64,000 bases of DNA, taken from assembly GCF_014655295.1 (NCBI RefSeq), contig NZ_BNBI01000004.1:186001-250000 (forward strand). The letters are read 5' to 3'. Shown one piece after another: positions 50,491-59,245 of the stretch. The notes beneath the pieces were generated by a model that saw only the letters and a list, made by a program, of their open reading frames with translations, was not told the origin of the DNA and ran no database searches. Both the position numbers and the translations under genes were made by a program. Every line of letters starts with the position of its first letter. Position 1 is the stretch's first letter. Source of the DNA: Streptomyces fumanus. Its GTDB lineage: Bacteria > Actinomycetota > Actinomycetes > Streptomycetales > Streptomycetaceae.

Positions 50491-50502
50491 TGAACCGGTC
50501 TA
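50491..50502 (-). promoter_or_regulatory. Mannoside operator, copy 2, on beta-mannosidase promoter
   Basis: On the minus strand TAGACCGGTTCA; TAGACC could be the -35 with TTAAGT (plus-strand 50474-50479) 17 bases on as the -10 of the beta-mannosidase promoter, so a bound repressor would block it. Confidence 0.55.
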
Positions 50503-50609
50503 GCCCTGCTTTTCCGCGACAGAGACACAAAGCCCCTGGTGGTAACAGGGTTAAGCATCGCAGACGGTGACCGCATGTAACGATTGAGTATCGCGGAGGC
50601 TCCTTGAGC

Positions 50610-50629
50610 TTTACCGGTTCACGAACCGG
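50610..50629 (+). promoter_or_regulatory. Mannoside operator, copy 3, on importer promoter
   Basis: TTTACCGGTTCA followed by CGAACCGG: CCGGTTC-AC-GAACCGG is also a perfect 7+2+7 inverted repeat. It lies in the spacer between TTACCG (50611-50616) and CATAGT (50634-50639), a weak promoter 50 bases before the binding-protein ATG. Confidence 0.62.
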
Positions 50630-50688
50630 CTGCCATAGTGCCCGCACGACACCGAAGCCCGAGCCGTGATTCTGGAGGAGTGGGGCGC

Positions 50689-52011
50689 ATGGGGAAGAGA
50701 ATGCTGAGCGTGGCGGTGCTGGCGACCACCGCGATGACCGTCGCGGGGTGCGGCGGCGGGGGGACGCCGGACGCCGGCGAGACGGCCGCCGCGCCGCTGA
50801 ACCCGGCGAGCGTCAAGGGCGACATCACGGTGCTCACCAACCGCACCGACCTCGTGAACGACGGCACCATGAAGAAGTACGCCGCCGAGTTCAACAAGGT
50901 CTACCCCAAGGTCGAGGTCAAGTTCGAGGGCATGACCGACTACGAGGGCGAAGTCAGGATCCGGATGAACACCGACGACTACGGTGACGTCCTGCTCATC
51001 CCCGGCGCGGTCGCCAAGGGCGACTACCCCAAGTTCTTCACCCCGCTCGGCAGCGCGTCGTCGATGCGCGCGAAGTACCTGTTCACCGACCGCACCAACG
51101 TCGACGACAAGGTGTACGGCATCGCCTCGTTCGGCACCGCCAACGGCCTGGTCTACAACAAGGCCCTGTGGAAGAAGGCCGGCATCACCGACTGGCCGGC
51201 CTCCCCCCGGGAGTTCCTGGCCGACCTGAAGGCCATAGCGGACCGGACGGACGCGACGCCGTACTACACGAACTTCAAGGACGGCTGGCCGCTCAGCGAC
51301 CAGTGGACCAACGGCGTCGGATCGGTGAGCTGCGACAGCCGGGCGTCCGACAAGCTCGCCGAGACGGACGAGCCCTGGTCGAAGGGGTCCGACCTCCAGG
51401 TCATCGACGGTCTGCTGTACGACATCGTGCACGGCAAGCTGTCGGAGAAGGACCCGGCCACCACCAACTGGGAGCAGTCCAAGACGCTCCTGGCCAAGGG
51501 TGAGATCGGCAGCATGATGCTCGGCTCCTGGTCGATCAGCCAGATGCGGGCCGCCGCGCAGAAGGCCGGGGAGAACCCGGACGACATCGGCTTCATGCCG
51601 TTCCCGGCCCGGTCCGGCGGCCAGTTCTGCTCGACCCTGGTCTCCGACTACCAGCAGGCCGTCAACATCCACTCCGACCACAAGGCCGCGGCCCGGGCCT
51701 GGATCGACTGGTTCACCGAGAAGTCCGGGTACGCCGCCACCCAGGGCGCCGTCTCCGCGCTGAAGGCCGACCCGATGCCGAAGACGCTCGAAGAGTACGT
51801 TGACAACGATGTCAAGATGGTGGAGCGCTCCGAGAAGAGGACGGCCGAGGTGAACGCCATCGACAAGGCCGCCGAGATCGGCCTCAACCAGAAGGACTAC
51901 CGCCAGAAGCTCGTCGACATCGCCCGCGGCGCCCAGAGCGGGTCCCTGGAGGACTACTTCGACGAACTGAACCGGCGCTGGTCCGAAGCCAGGCAGAACG
52001 CCGGCTCCTGA
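50689..52011 (+). CDS. Sugar ABC transporter substrate-binding lipoprotein (mannoside type)
   Basis: 440 residues with lipoprotein signal: hydrophobic LSVAVLATTAMTVAGC, lipidated Cys at 21. The mature part is an SBP_bac_1 solute-binding protein (ITVLTNRTDLVNDGTMKKYAAEFNKVYPKVEVKFEG; MLGSWSISQMRAA; ARAWIDWFTEKSGYA). It would hand mannobiose or other beta-mannosides to the two permeases downstream. ATG 50689 with GGAGGAG at 50673 was chosen over the longer frame. Ligand inferred from the divergent beta-mannosidase. Confidence 0.87.
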   Translation: MGKRMLSVAVLATTAMTVAGCGGGGTPDAGETAAAPLNPASVKGDITVLTNRTDLVNDGTMKKYAAEFNKVYPKVEVKFEGMTDYEGEVRIRMNTDDYGDVLLIPGAVAKGDYPKFFTPLGSASSMRAKYLFTDRTNVDDKVYGIASFGTANGLVYNKALWKKAGITDWPASPREFLADLKAIADRTDATPYYTNFKDGWPLSDQWTNGVGSVSCDSRASDKLAETDEPWSKGSDLQVIDGLLYDIVHGKLSEKDPATTNWEQSKTLLAKGEIGSMMLGSWSISQMRAAAQKAGENPDDIGFMPFPARSGGQFCSTLVSDYQQAVNIHSDHKAAARAWIDWFTEKSGYAATQGAVSALKADPMPKTLEEYVDNDVKMVERSEKRTAEVNAIDKAAEIGLNQKDYRQKLVDIARGAQSGSLEDYFDELNRRWSEARQNAGS

Positions 52012-52106
52012 CCCCCGCCGAGGTACGGGTCCCGGCGGTGCCGTCACCGCGGCCGGGACCCGGCGCCACAGCGCCGCAGCGGACGACGAAAGGCCCTGGC
52101 CCTCTC

Positions 52107-53081
52107 ATGCCCCGAACCGATTCCACCACCTCACCGCCCGTACCGGCCCCGCGGGACGCCCGGCCGGTGAAGCAGCACGCCGGCCGCCGGGCCGCAGCCG
52201 GACGCTCCCGGCGCGAACGGACCCTGCGCCGGCTGACCCCGTGGCTCTTCCTCGCGGTCCCGCTGGCCCTCCTGGTGACCTTCACCTATGTGCCCGTGGG
52301 CAACATGCTCTACTACAGCTTCACCGACTGGGACGGGGTCAGCCCCGACCGGAACTTCGTCGGCGGCGAGAACTACGCCGAGGTCTTCACCCGCCCGGAA
52401 CTGCTGCGGGTCTTCGCGGTGAGCCTCTACTACCTGGCGGCCTCCGTCGTCCAGATCGCCATCGCCCTGTACTTCGCCACGGTCCTCAGCTTCGACCTGC
52501 GCTTCCGCAACCTCTTCAAGGGCATCCTGTTCTTCCCCTACCTGATCAACGGCGTCGCGATCGGGTTCGTCTTCCTCTACTTCTTCCAGGACGGCGGCAC
52601 CCTCGACTCGATCCTGTCCTGGTTCGGCGTCGGTACCGACCACGCCTGGCTGGGAGACCCCGCCTCGGCGAACATCTCGCTGGCCGGTGTGTCGGTGTGG
52701 CGGTTCACCGGACTGAACTTCGTGCTCTTCCTGGGCGCCATCCAGTCGATCCCCGGTGAGCTGTACGAGGCGGCGCAGCTCGACGGCGCCGGCCGGTGGA
52801 AGCAGTTCCGCCACATCATCGCCCCGGGCATCCGGCCGGTGCTCAGCCTCAGCGTCATCCTGGCGATCTCCGGCTCGCTGTCGGTGTTCGAGATCCCCTA
52901 CATCATGACCGGCGGCGCGACCGGCACCTCCACGTTCGTCATCCAGACCGTGAAGTACGCCTTCCAGTTCAACAAGACCGGCCTGGCCTCGGCCTGCGCG
53001 GTGGTGCTCCTGGCGATCATCCTGCTGATCACCTGGCTCCAGCGCCGCCTGGTGCCCGACGAGAGGGTGGACCTCGTATGA
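52107..53081 (+). CDS. Sugar ABC transporter permease (MalF type)
   Basis: 324 residues: a basic, Pro-rich N-terminus of about 50 residues, then six membrane helices. The ATPase-docking loop E-A-A-Q-L-D-G-A-G is intact near residue 228. ATG 52107 chosen; its ribosome site is weak. It overlaps the next permease by ATGA. No dedicated ATPase gene is present, so a shared ATPase such as MsiK is expected. Confidence 0.88.
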   Translation: MPRTDSTTSPPVPAPRDARPVKQHAGRRAAAGRSRRERTLRRLTPWLFLAVPLALLVTFTYVPVGNMLYYSFTDWDGVSPDRNFVGGENYAEVFTRPELLRVFAVSLYYLAASVVQIAIALYFATVLSFDLRFRNLFKGILFFPYLINGVAIGFVFLYFFQDGGTLDSILSWFGVGTDHAWLGDPASANISLAGVSVWRFTGLNFVLFLGAIQSIPGELYEAAQLDGAGRWKQFRHIIAPGIRPVLSLSVILAISGSLSVFEIPYIMTGGATGTSTFVIQTVKYAFQFNKTGLASACAVVLLAIILLITWLQRRLVPDERVDLV

Positions 53082-53947
53082 CCGTCACCGCCACTGTCAC
53101 CGCCCGGCGCGGGCCGCGCCGCCGGGTGCGCGTCTCGACCGCGCTGACCTACCTGGTGCTGATCGCGGCGAGTCTGGTGACCCTGGTCCCGCTCACCGTG
53201 GTGTTCCTGACCTCGCTGAAGACCTCCGAGGAGGTCACCGGCGGCCACAGCGCCCTGGACCTGCCCGGCGACTGGCTCAACTTCTCGAACTACCGGACCG
53301 CGTTCACCAATGGTGAGATGCTCACGGCCTTCGGGAACACCGCCTTCATCCTGCTGTTCTCGATCACCGGTACGGTGCTCATCGGCTCGATGACGGCGTA
53401 CGCGATCGACCGGTTCGACTTCCGGCTCAAGAAGGCGGTCATGGCGCTGTTCCTGATCGCCACACTGGTGCCGAGCGTGACCACACAGGTCGCCACCTTC
53501 CAGGTCGTCAACAGCTTCGGCCTGTTCGACACCCGCTGGGCGCCGATCCTGCTCTACATGGGCACCGACATCGTGTCCATCTACATCTTCCTGCAGTTCA
53601 TCCGGGGAATCCCGATCTCGGTCGACGAGGCCGCGCGGTTGGACGGCGCCAGCGCCTTCACCATCTACCGCAAGATCATCTTCCCGATGCTGAAGCCGGC
53701 GATCGCGACCGTGGTCATCATCAAGGGCATCACCACGTACAACGACTTCTACATCCCGTTCCTGTACATGCCCTCCGAGGAACTCGGCACCATGTCCACG
53801 GCGCTGTTCCGCTTCAAGGGTCCCTTCGGGGCCCAGTGGGAGACCATCTCCGCGGGGGCCATCCTGGTCATCGTCCCGACCCTGGTGGTGTTCCTCTTCC
53901 TCCAGCGCTACATCTACAACGGGTTCGCGCAGGGCGCGAGCAAGTAG
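53078..53947 (+). CDS. Sugar ABC transporter permease (MalG type)
   Basis: 289 residues, six membrane helices. Docking loop E-A-A-R-L-D-G-A-S is near residue 190, followed by P-M-L-K-P-A. It pairs with the upstream permease to form the channel. Starts inside the preceding stop (ATGA). A strong terminator hairpin lies 20 bases downstream, closing the operon. Confidence 0.88.
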   Translation: MTVTATVTARRGPRRRVRVSTALTYLVLIAASLVTLVPLTVVFLTSLKTSEEVTGGHSALDLPGDWLNFSNYRTAFTNGEMLTAFGNTAFILLFSITGTVLIGSMTAYAIDRFDFRLKKAVMALFLIATLVPSVTTQVATFQVVNSFGLFDTRWAPILLYMGTDIVSIYIFLQFIRGIPISVDEAARLDGASAFTIYRKIIFPMLKPAIATVVIIKGITTYNDFYIPFLYMPSEELGTMSTALFRFKGPFGAQWETISAGAILVIVPTLVVFLFLQRYIYNGFAQGASK

Positions 53948-53966
53948 CCCGCCCGCGCCGGGTCGA

Positions 53967-54003
53967 GGTGGGGGAGGGCCGAGGGGACCGGCCTTCCCCC
54001 ACC
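53967..54003. terminator. Strong terminator hairpin
   Basis: GGTGGGGGAGGGCCG (53967-53981) pairs with CGGCCTTCCCCCACC (53989-54003), all positions paired if one G-T is allowed, loop of 7. Between the convergent permease and RibD-C genes. Confidence 0.8.
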
Positions 54004-54053
54004 GACGCGGCGGGGGGCAGGTGTACGGCGGTCGACGCCTCGGGCCGGTGCAC

Positions 54054-54659
54054 TCAGTAACTGTCGTAGCTCGGCTCGCCGTTCGTCCGGTAGACGCCCA
54101 CCACGGTGCCGCCCTTCGTCGTCGACACACTGACCGGCGTCAGCGCGGTGGGGACCGCTCCGTCGGCGAACAGCCGCTTGCCGCTGCCGATGATCACCGG
54201 GTGGATGGTCAGCCGGTACTCGTCGACCAGGCCGTGCCGCATCAGGGTCTGGGCGAGGTCGCCGCTGCCGATGACGCCGATGGGGCCGCCCTCGGACGCC
54301 TTCAGCTCCCGTACGGCGTCCACGGCATCGCCCCGCAGCAGCGTGGAGTTCCGCCACTCGACCGAGGTCAGGGTCCGCGACGCCACGTACTTGCGCATGC
54401 CGTTCATCCGCTCGGTGAACGGATCGCCCGGGTCGGCACCGGGCCAGTACGACGCGAAGACGTCGTACGTCTTGCGGCCGAGCAGCATCGTGTCGAAGCC
54501 GTCGTACCAGCCGGCGATGGCCGCGCCGACCTCCTCGTCGTCCACCGGCTTCTGCCAGCCACCGTGCCGGAAGCCGCCCTCGGCGTCCTCGTCCGGACCA
54601 CCGGGGGCCTGCATGACGCCGTCCAGGGTCAGGAACGTGCAAACGATGATCTCGCGCAT
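54054..54659 (-). CDS. Dihydrofolate-reductase-fold protein (RibD C-terminal family)
   Basis: 201 residues. IIVCTFLTLDGVMQAPGG at the start and M-L-L-G-R-K-T-Y-D-V-F-A-S-Y-W-P near 60 are typical of the stand-alone RibD_C/DHFR-like reductases, NADPH-dependent enzymes of unknown substrate abundant in actinobacteria. G-P-I-G-V-I-G-S-G-D-L follows as nucleotide-binding segment. GGGAG before the ATG. Not likely a true folate enzyme. Lies 117 bases downstream of the epimerase gene on the same strand, so possibly co-transcribed. Confidence 0.87.
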   Translation of the reverse strand: MREIIVCTFLTLDGVMQAPGGPDEDAEGGFRHGGWQKPVDDEEVGAAIAGWYDGFDTMLLGRKTYDVFASYWPGADPGDPFTERMNGMRKYVASRTLTSVEWRNSTLLRGDAVDAVRELKASEGGPIGVIGSGDLAQTLMRHGLVDEYRLTIHPVIIGSGKRLFADGAVPTALTPVSVSTTKGGTVVGVYRTNGEPSYDSY

Positions 54660-54776
54660 GGTGCGCTCCCTTCGTCGAGGGGTAGACGCACCGGCCGCCG
54701 GAAAATCATCGGCGGTGCCCGCACCCGGCGCGGAGCCGGAGGCGGGCCCCGTCGCGGGCGGTGCCCGTCCGTGACG

Positions 54777-55631
54777 TCACAGGGCTCCGGCGTCCCGGGC
54801 GGTCCACACGCTCGGGTAGATCGGCCGGAAGCCGAGGTCCCGGCGGATCCGCTGGTTGGACATGATGCCCAGCCACGGGTCGGGGTCCGTGAGCTCGTGC
54901 AGCCCGGCGGGCACCTCGACACCGTTGAGCTGGTACAGCTCGACCGTGGTGACGGGGGCGTCGTCGGCGATGTTGTAGATCCGGCCGGCGATGCCCGGCG
55001 CGTAGAGCAGGCGCATCAGGCCCTGGGCGACATCCGCGTGGTGGGCCATCTGCAGGCGCTGGTGCGGCGCCCAGCCGGATGCCCAGCGCAGGGAGTCGGC
55101 GAGGTGCGGGTCGCCCTCGCCGTAGACGAAGGGAAGCCGTCCGATCCGCATGTCCAGGCCCTCCAGCGCGAGCAGCTCGCGTTCGGCCTCGGCCTTGGAC
55201 GCGGGGTAGGCGCCCCACATCGCGCCGCCCGGCCGGCTCTCGTCCTCCTCGGTCAGCGGGCGGCCCCGTCCGAGGCCGTACACGTTGCTCGTGCTGACCT
55301 GCACGAACCGCGCGACGCCCGCGCGCTGAGCGGCGCGGCCCAGGGCCACCGCGGCGTCCCGGTTGACGGCCCACGCCTCCTCGTCCGGCACCCCGCGGAA
55401 GGAGGCGGCGACGTTCACCACGGCGTCCACGCCCGCGAGCGCCTTGCCGAGCGACTCCTCGTCGCGCATGTCCCCCACGGCGACCTGAGCGCCCAGCTCC
55501 GCGAAGTGCTCGCCGCGGGCCGCGTCCCGCACCAGGACCCGCACCTGCTCGCCCGGCTGCCGCTGGGCCAGCAGCCTCGGCACGAAGCGGCGTCCGACCT
55601 GTCCCGTCGTACCGGTCACCAATGTCAGCAT
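54777..55631 (-). CDS. NAD-dependent epimerase/dehydratase family protein (extended SDR)
   Basis: 284 residues, extended short-chain dehydrogenase: nucleotide loop T-G-T-T-G-Q-V-G-R near the start, V-S-T-S-N-V-Y-G and Y-P-A-S-K (catalytic Tyr and Lys) near 150. Acts on a nucleotide-sugar or similar substrate; cannot be narrowed. GAGGAG precedes the ATG. Divergent from an XRE regulator with 141 bases between, which may regulate it. Confidence 0.86.
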   Translation of the reverse strand: MLTLVTGTTGQVGRRFVPRLLAQRQPGEQVRVLVRDAARGEHFAELGAQVAVGDMRDEESLGKALAGVDAVVNVAASFRGVPDEEAWAVNRDAAVALGRAAQRAGVARFVQVSTSNVYGLGRGRPLTEEDESRPGGAMWGAYPASKAEAERELLALEGLDMRIGRLPFVYGEGDPHLADSLRWASGWAPHQRLQMAHHADVAQGLMRLLYAPGIAGRIYNIADDAPVTTVELYQLNGVEVPAGLHELTDPDPWLGIMSNQRIRRDLGFRPIYPSVWTARDAGAL

Positions 55632-55772
55632 GATCTGCTCCTCACGTCCGAACCGTGTCGCCTTGTCGTCGGTGACCAGCCTCGGCCGGGGCGGGGACGA
55701 GGGGGAGAGACCTCCGCATCAGGGGATCGCGAGTCCCTGGATAAGCCGGCCGGTCTCCCGCACCCTGGAGAG

Positions 55773-56621
55773 GTGAACCGAGCCGAACTCGCCGACTTCC
55801 TGCGCCGCGCCCGTGCCCGCCTGGACCCCTCCGACGTGGGCCTGACGGCCGGAGCCCGGCGCCGTACGCCGGGGCTGCGCCGCGAGGAGGTGGCTCATCT
55901 GGCCGGCATGTCCGTGGACTACTACACGCGGCTGGAACAGTCCCGGGGCCCGCGTCCGTCCCGCCAGATGCTCACCGCGCTGGCCCGCGCCCTGCGCCTG
56001 ACGGAGGACGAGCGCGACCACCTCTTCCACCTCACCGGCGAGGAGCCACCGCGCCGGGAGGCGACCGGCACCCATGTGCGCCCGGGGCTGCTGCTGGTAC
56101 TGGACCGGCTGCACGACACCCCGGCGGCAGTGGTCACCGACTGCGGCGAGGTCCTGGCGCAGAACGCGCTGTCGCGGGCGCTGAGCGGGGACGTCCTCGC
56201 CCGCCCGCCCCGGGAGCGCAACTTGATCCGCCGCTTCTTCCTGGACCCGGCGGCCCAGGAGTTGTTCCCGCCCGAGGACCGCCCGCAGCGCGCCCGCGAG
56301 CAGGTCGCCGGACTGCGAGCGGTGGCCTCGGCCCGCCCCGCGGACCCCGAACCGGCCGCGCTCGTCGCCGAACTACGCTCCGCGAGTGAGGAGTTCGCCC
56401 GCCTCTGGGACGAGCACGAGGTCGCGGTGCGCCGGGCCGCCACGAAACGCTTCCGGCACCCCGCGGTCGGCATCCTCGAACTCGACTGCGAGATCCTCGT
56501 CCACTCCGACCACAACCAGCAGCTCGTCATCCACACGGCCCGCCCGGGCACGGACTCGTACGAGCGCTTGCGGTTGCTGGGCGTGGTGGGCTTGCAGGAC
56601 CTGACGCCGACGGGCTCCTGA
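55773..56621 (+). CDS. XRE-type helix-turn-helix regulator with MmyB-like domain
   Basis: 282 residues. N-terminal XRE helix-turn-helix (about 5-80): RTPGLRREEVAHLAGMSVDYYTRLEQSRGPRPSRQML, a very typical actinobacterial MmyB/PyrR-type start. C-terminal ligand domain (about 105-275) with FFLDPAAQELFP and RHPAVGILELDCEIL, also seen in MmyB-like PAS-fold sensors, which can bind fatty acids. GTG start shortly after GGAGAG. Probably regulates the divergent epimerase/reductase genes. Confidence 0.88.
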   Translation: MNRAELADFLRRARARLDPSDVGLTAGARRRTPGLRREEVAHLAGMSVDYYTRLEQSRGPRPSRQMLTALARALRLTEDERDHLFHLTGEEPPRREATGTHVRPGLLLVLDRLHDTPAAVVTDCGEVLAQNALSRALSGDVLARPPRERNLIRRFFLDPAAQELFPPEDRPQRAREQVAGLRAVASARPADPEPAALVAELRSASEEFARLWDEHEVAVRRAATKRFRHPAVGILELDCEILVHSDHNQQLVIHTARPGTDSYERLRLLGVVGLQDLTPTGS

Positions 56622-56712
56622 CCCGGTGCGCGCCCCGGCCGTCCGAGAGGGGTGACCGGCGTACTGCGCGACATGACCGAGCCGTGCCTTCCCGCGGCCT
56701 GCGAAGAGGTGG

Positions 56713-57912
56713 ATGACAGTGAGCGCCCTGATACGGAAATGCGCCTCCTACACCCGGGGGCGCGACGCCAGACAGGCCGGCCTCTACCCCTACTACCCCA
56801 GCTTCGCCGCGCGGGAGGCGGGCGTCGCCCGGATGACCGGCGGGCGCGAGGTCGTCATGTGCGGCTCCAACGACTACCTGGGGCTCAGCACCGACCCGCG
56901 GGTCGTCGCGGCCGCCGCCGAGGCCACGGCCCGGTACGGCGCCGGGTGCACCGGCTCCCGCCTGCTCAACGGCAACCTCGACCTGCACGACCGTCTGGAA
57001 CGGGAGCTCGCCGACTTCTTCGGCAAGCCCGCCGCGCTGGTGCTGACCACCGGCTACCAGGCCAACCTCGGTGCTGTGGCCGGGCTGTGCGGACCGGGCG
57101 ACCTGGTCCTCATCGACCAGCAGGCCCATGCCTCCCTGATCGACGCCGCCCGGCTCAGCCGCGCCAAGATCCAGTGGTTCGCGCACAACGACCCCGACGA
57201 CCTCACCGGCAAGCTGCGGCGCACCGGTCACCGGGGCGGGGTGCTCGTGGTGGTCGACGGCGTCTACAGCATGGCGGGCGACCTCTGCCCGCTGCCCCGG
57301 CTCGTGGAGTCCTGCCGGGAGTTCGACGCCACCCTGCTGGTCGACGACGCGCATGGCGCCGGTGTGCTCGACGAGGGGCGCGGCACCTGCTCCCACTTCG
57401 GCCTCACCGACGAGGTGCCGCTGGTCACGCTCACCTTCTCCAAGGCGTTCGGCTCCATCGGCGGTGCGGTCCTGGGCGAGGAGGAGGTCGTCGAGTACCT
57501 CCGCCACCACGCACGCGCGCTGATGTTCTCCGCGAGTGCGAGTCCCGCCGACACCGCCGCCGCGCTGCGGTCCCTGCGCATCCTGCGGGAAGAGCCCTGG
57601 CGGTGCGCGGCGGTCGCCGGCAACGCCGCGTACCTGCGCCGCGAGCTGACCGCGCTGGGCTACCGGGTCGGGGCCGGCGTCACCCCCATCGTCCCGGTGG
57701 ACACGGGCGACGAGCCGGCCACGCTGGGCGCCTGGAACCTGCTGATCGAACAGGGGGTGTACGTCAACGCGGTGCTGCCCCCGGCCGCCTCACCCCGGCT
57801 GCGCACCAGTTGCACGGCCGTGCAGACGCGGGAGCAGCTCGACCGCGCGGTGGCCGCCTTCGCGGCGGTACGGGAGCGGGTGCCGGGGCTGACGGTGGCG
57901 GCGGCCGGGTGA
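56713..57912 (+). CDS. Alpha-oxoamine synthase (8-amino-7-oxononanoate / serine-palmitoyl type)
   Basis: 399 residues, PLP enzyme condensing an amino acid with an acyl thioester and losing CO2. Seen: MCGSNDYLGLSTDPRV, Y-G-A-G-C-T-G-S-R-L-L-N-G, the V-D-D-A-H-G-A-G motif and the PLP Lys in T-F-S-K-A-F-G-S-I-G-G near residue 242. The L-Y-P-Y-Y-P-S-F start resembles serine palmitoyltransferase-like and CqsA-like members more than BioF. No biotin or sphingolipid genes are near, so product unknown. ATG 56713 follows GAAGAGGTGG closely; GTG 56719 is an alternative. Confidence 0.86.
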   Translation: MTVSALIRKCASYTRGRDARQAGLYPYYPSFAAREAGVARMTGGREVVMCGSNDYLGLSTDPRVVAAAAEATARYGAGCTGSRLLNGNLDLHDRLERELADFFGKPAALVLTTGYQANLGAVAGLCGPGDLVLIDQQAHASLIDAARLSRAKIQWFAHNDPDDLTGKLRRTGHRGGVLVVVDGVYSMAGDLCPLPRLVESCREFDATLLVDDAHGAGVLDEGRGTCSHFGLTDEVPLVTLTFSKAFGSIGGAVLGEEEVVEYLRHHARALMFSASASPADTAAALRSLRILREEPWRCAAVAGNAAYLRRELTALGYRVGAGVTPIVPVDTGDEPATLGAWNLLIEQGVYVNAVLPPAASPRLRTSCTAVQTREQLDRAVAAFAAVRERVPGLTVAAAG

Positions 57913-57976
57913 CACCGGCCGTCGCCGGGCGGGGACGCGCGCCGTCCTGCCCGTTCCGCCCGGCGCGTCGGCCAAC

Positions 57977-58013
57977 GGCCGCGGGTTCCGCCACCAGGAC
58001 GGCACCCGCGGCC
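57977..58013. terminator. Bidirectional terminator hairpin
   Basis: GGCCGCGGGTTCCG (57977-57990) pairs with CGGCACCCGCGGCC (58000-58013), one mismatch, loop of 9, between the convergent oxoamine synthase and xylanase genes. Confidence 0.78.
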
Positions 58014-58033
58014 GCCGGTCCGCCGGACGAGGG

Positions 58034-58759
58034 TCAGCCGCTGACCGTGATGGTCGAGCTTCCGCTGCTCTGGTAACCCTCGGTGGCCAGGATCATGTAG
58101 TACCTGAACTGGCCCAGGTTCAGGCCCGCGCGGGCCCACGCGTCGAAGTGGTTGCCGGTGGTGATGGTGCCGGAGCCACTGGTCACCTTCGACTGCCGGA
58201 CGCTCCAGTACTGGTCGAAGGTGCGGGTGCCCTCGACCGAGGGGGCGTTGTACCGCGTCGTCTTGTAGATGTCGTACGTACCGCCGTCGCTGTAGACGGT
58301 GCCCCGGTACTCGCCGGTGGGCCGGAAGCTGCCCCAGTTGTCGACGATGTAGTACTCCACCAGCGGGTTCGACGTCCAGCCGTAGAGGCATCCGTAGCCG
58401 TTGCCCGACGGGTTGAAGTAACCCTGGTAACGGACCGTCCTGCGCCCGCCGGTGTTCCAGCCCTTGCCGGCGACGAAGTTGTTGCAGTTGGTCCACCGGG
58501 TGCTGTAACTGCCGCCGCCGTTGAGCGTCATGGAGACGGAGCCGCCGCCGTCGGTCCAGAACGAGTAGTACATGCCGTCGTAGCCGGTCTGGCTGGTGGT
58601 GATGGTGGTGGCGGCGTGGGCGGTGCCGGGCAGCAGCAGCCCGGACGCGGTGGCGAGCGCGACGGTGCCGGCGCCACCGAGGAAGCCTCGTCGGCTCAAA
58701 CCGCTGAAGGGAGCGGGGTTCTGCTGGTTCTGGTCCTGCCTTGCGCCGTCCTGCTGCAT
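58034..58759 (-). CDS. xlnC: GH11 endo-1,4-beta-xylanase, Tat-exported (XlnC-like)
   Basis: 241 residues. Tat signal S-R-R-G-F-L-G-G (22-29) with cleavage expected after A-H-A (residue 49), giving a mature protein starting [13 protein letters not shown]11 jelly-roll with nucleophile Glu135 (P-L-V-E-Y-Y) and acid/base Glu227 (A-T-E-G-Y-Q). The single-domain form and mature sequence closely match XlnC of Streptomyces lividans as I remember it. It cuts xylan outside the cell to oligomers that the bxl system could import. GGGAGGA precedes the ATG. Confidence 0.95.
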   Translation of the reverse strand: MQQDGARQDQNQQNPAPFSGLSRRGFLGGAGTVALATASGLLLPGTAHAATTITTSQTGYDGMYYSFWTDGGGSVSMTLNGGGSYSTRWTNCNNFVAGKGWNTGGRRTVRYQGYFNPSGNGYGCLYGWTSNPLVEYYIVDNWGSFRPTGEYRGTVYSDGGTYDIYKTTRYNAPSVEGTRTFDQYWSVRQSKVTSGSGTITTGNHFDAWARAGLNLGQFRYYMILATEGYQSSGSSTITVSG

Positions 58760-58912
58760 GCGTCCTCCCGATGAAGGCTGGTGGGGGTCGAACGGCTGCT
58801 GCCGCCCGCGGCCTTGCGGAAACGGCGGGGGTCGCCCCTCGTCGCCTCACGAGAGGGGAGCGACGGTCTCCTGCCGTTCGGTGGCCACAGTTTTCGTAGA
58901 ACGCCATGAGCC

Positions 58913-58943
58913 TGTCAACAGTTTCGGCAGTGTTTCGGAAACA
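58913..58943 (-). promoter_or_regulatory. xlnC promoter region: TTGACA and TGTTTC-n-GAAACA operator
   Basis: On the minus strand a consensus TTGACA (plus 58913-58918) lies about 155 bases before xlnC; just upstream is the perfect 6+1+6 repeat TGTTTC-C-GAAACA (plus 58931-58943) and a further CCGAAAC. These match the inverted repeats known to control xylanase C promoters. The -10 is not clear. Confidence 0.62.
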
Positions 58944-59245
58944 TGCCTGACACGGGGGAGGCGGGGGAGGGCTGGAAAGCCCAGGTCATGCCGCTCCTCG
59001 CGGGGGCGATCCAAGGAATGGGGAGGAGTGAGCGAAGAACGTAACGCAAGTACGGGAGCATTGCCCGAAACTTTCGAACGCGACCCCGTACGCCGGGCCG
59101 GCGGACGGCGGCCCGTTCGGCACGGTCGTGCCCGGGCAGCTCATCCCCTCCGCGAGAGCCCACCAGCACGTGCCCCGTGCTCCGTCCGCCGCACCGACGC
59201 AGGTGAAGTGGCCGCACGGCTCGGGCTCTATGGTCGAGGTCGCCC
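58944..59245. other. Intergenic stretch with a second xylan-type operator
   Basis: No gene is supported here. CGAAACTTTCG (59066-59076) is an 11-bp inverted repeat identical to the xylanase regulatory motif described for Streptomyces lividans, about 310 bases upstream of xlnC. A minus-strand frame at 58986-59249 is rich in Cys and Gly but has no family I know. Confidence 0.55.
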
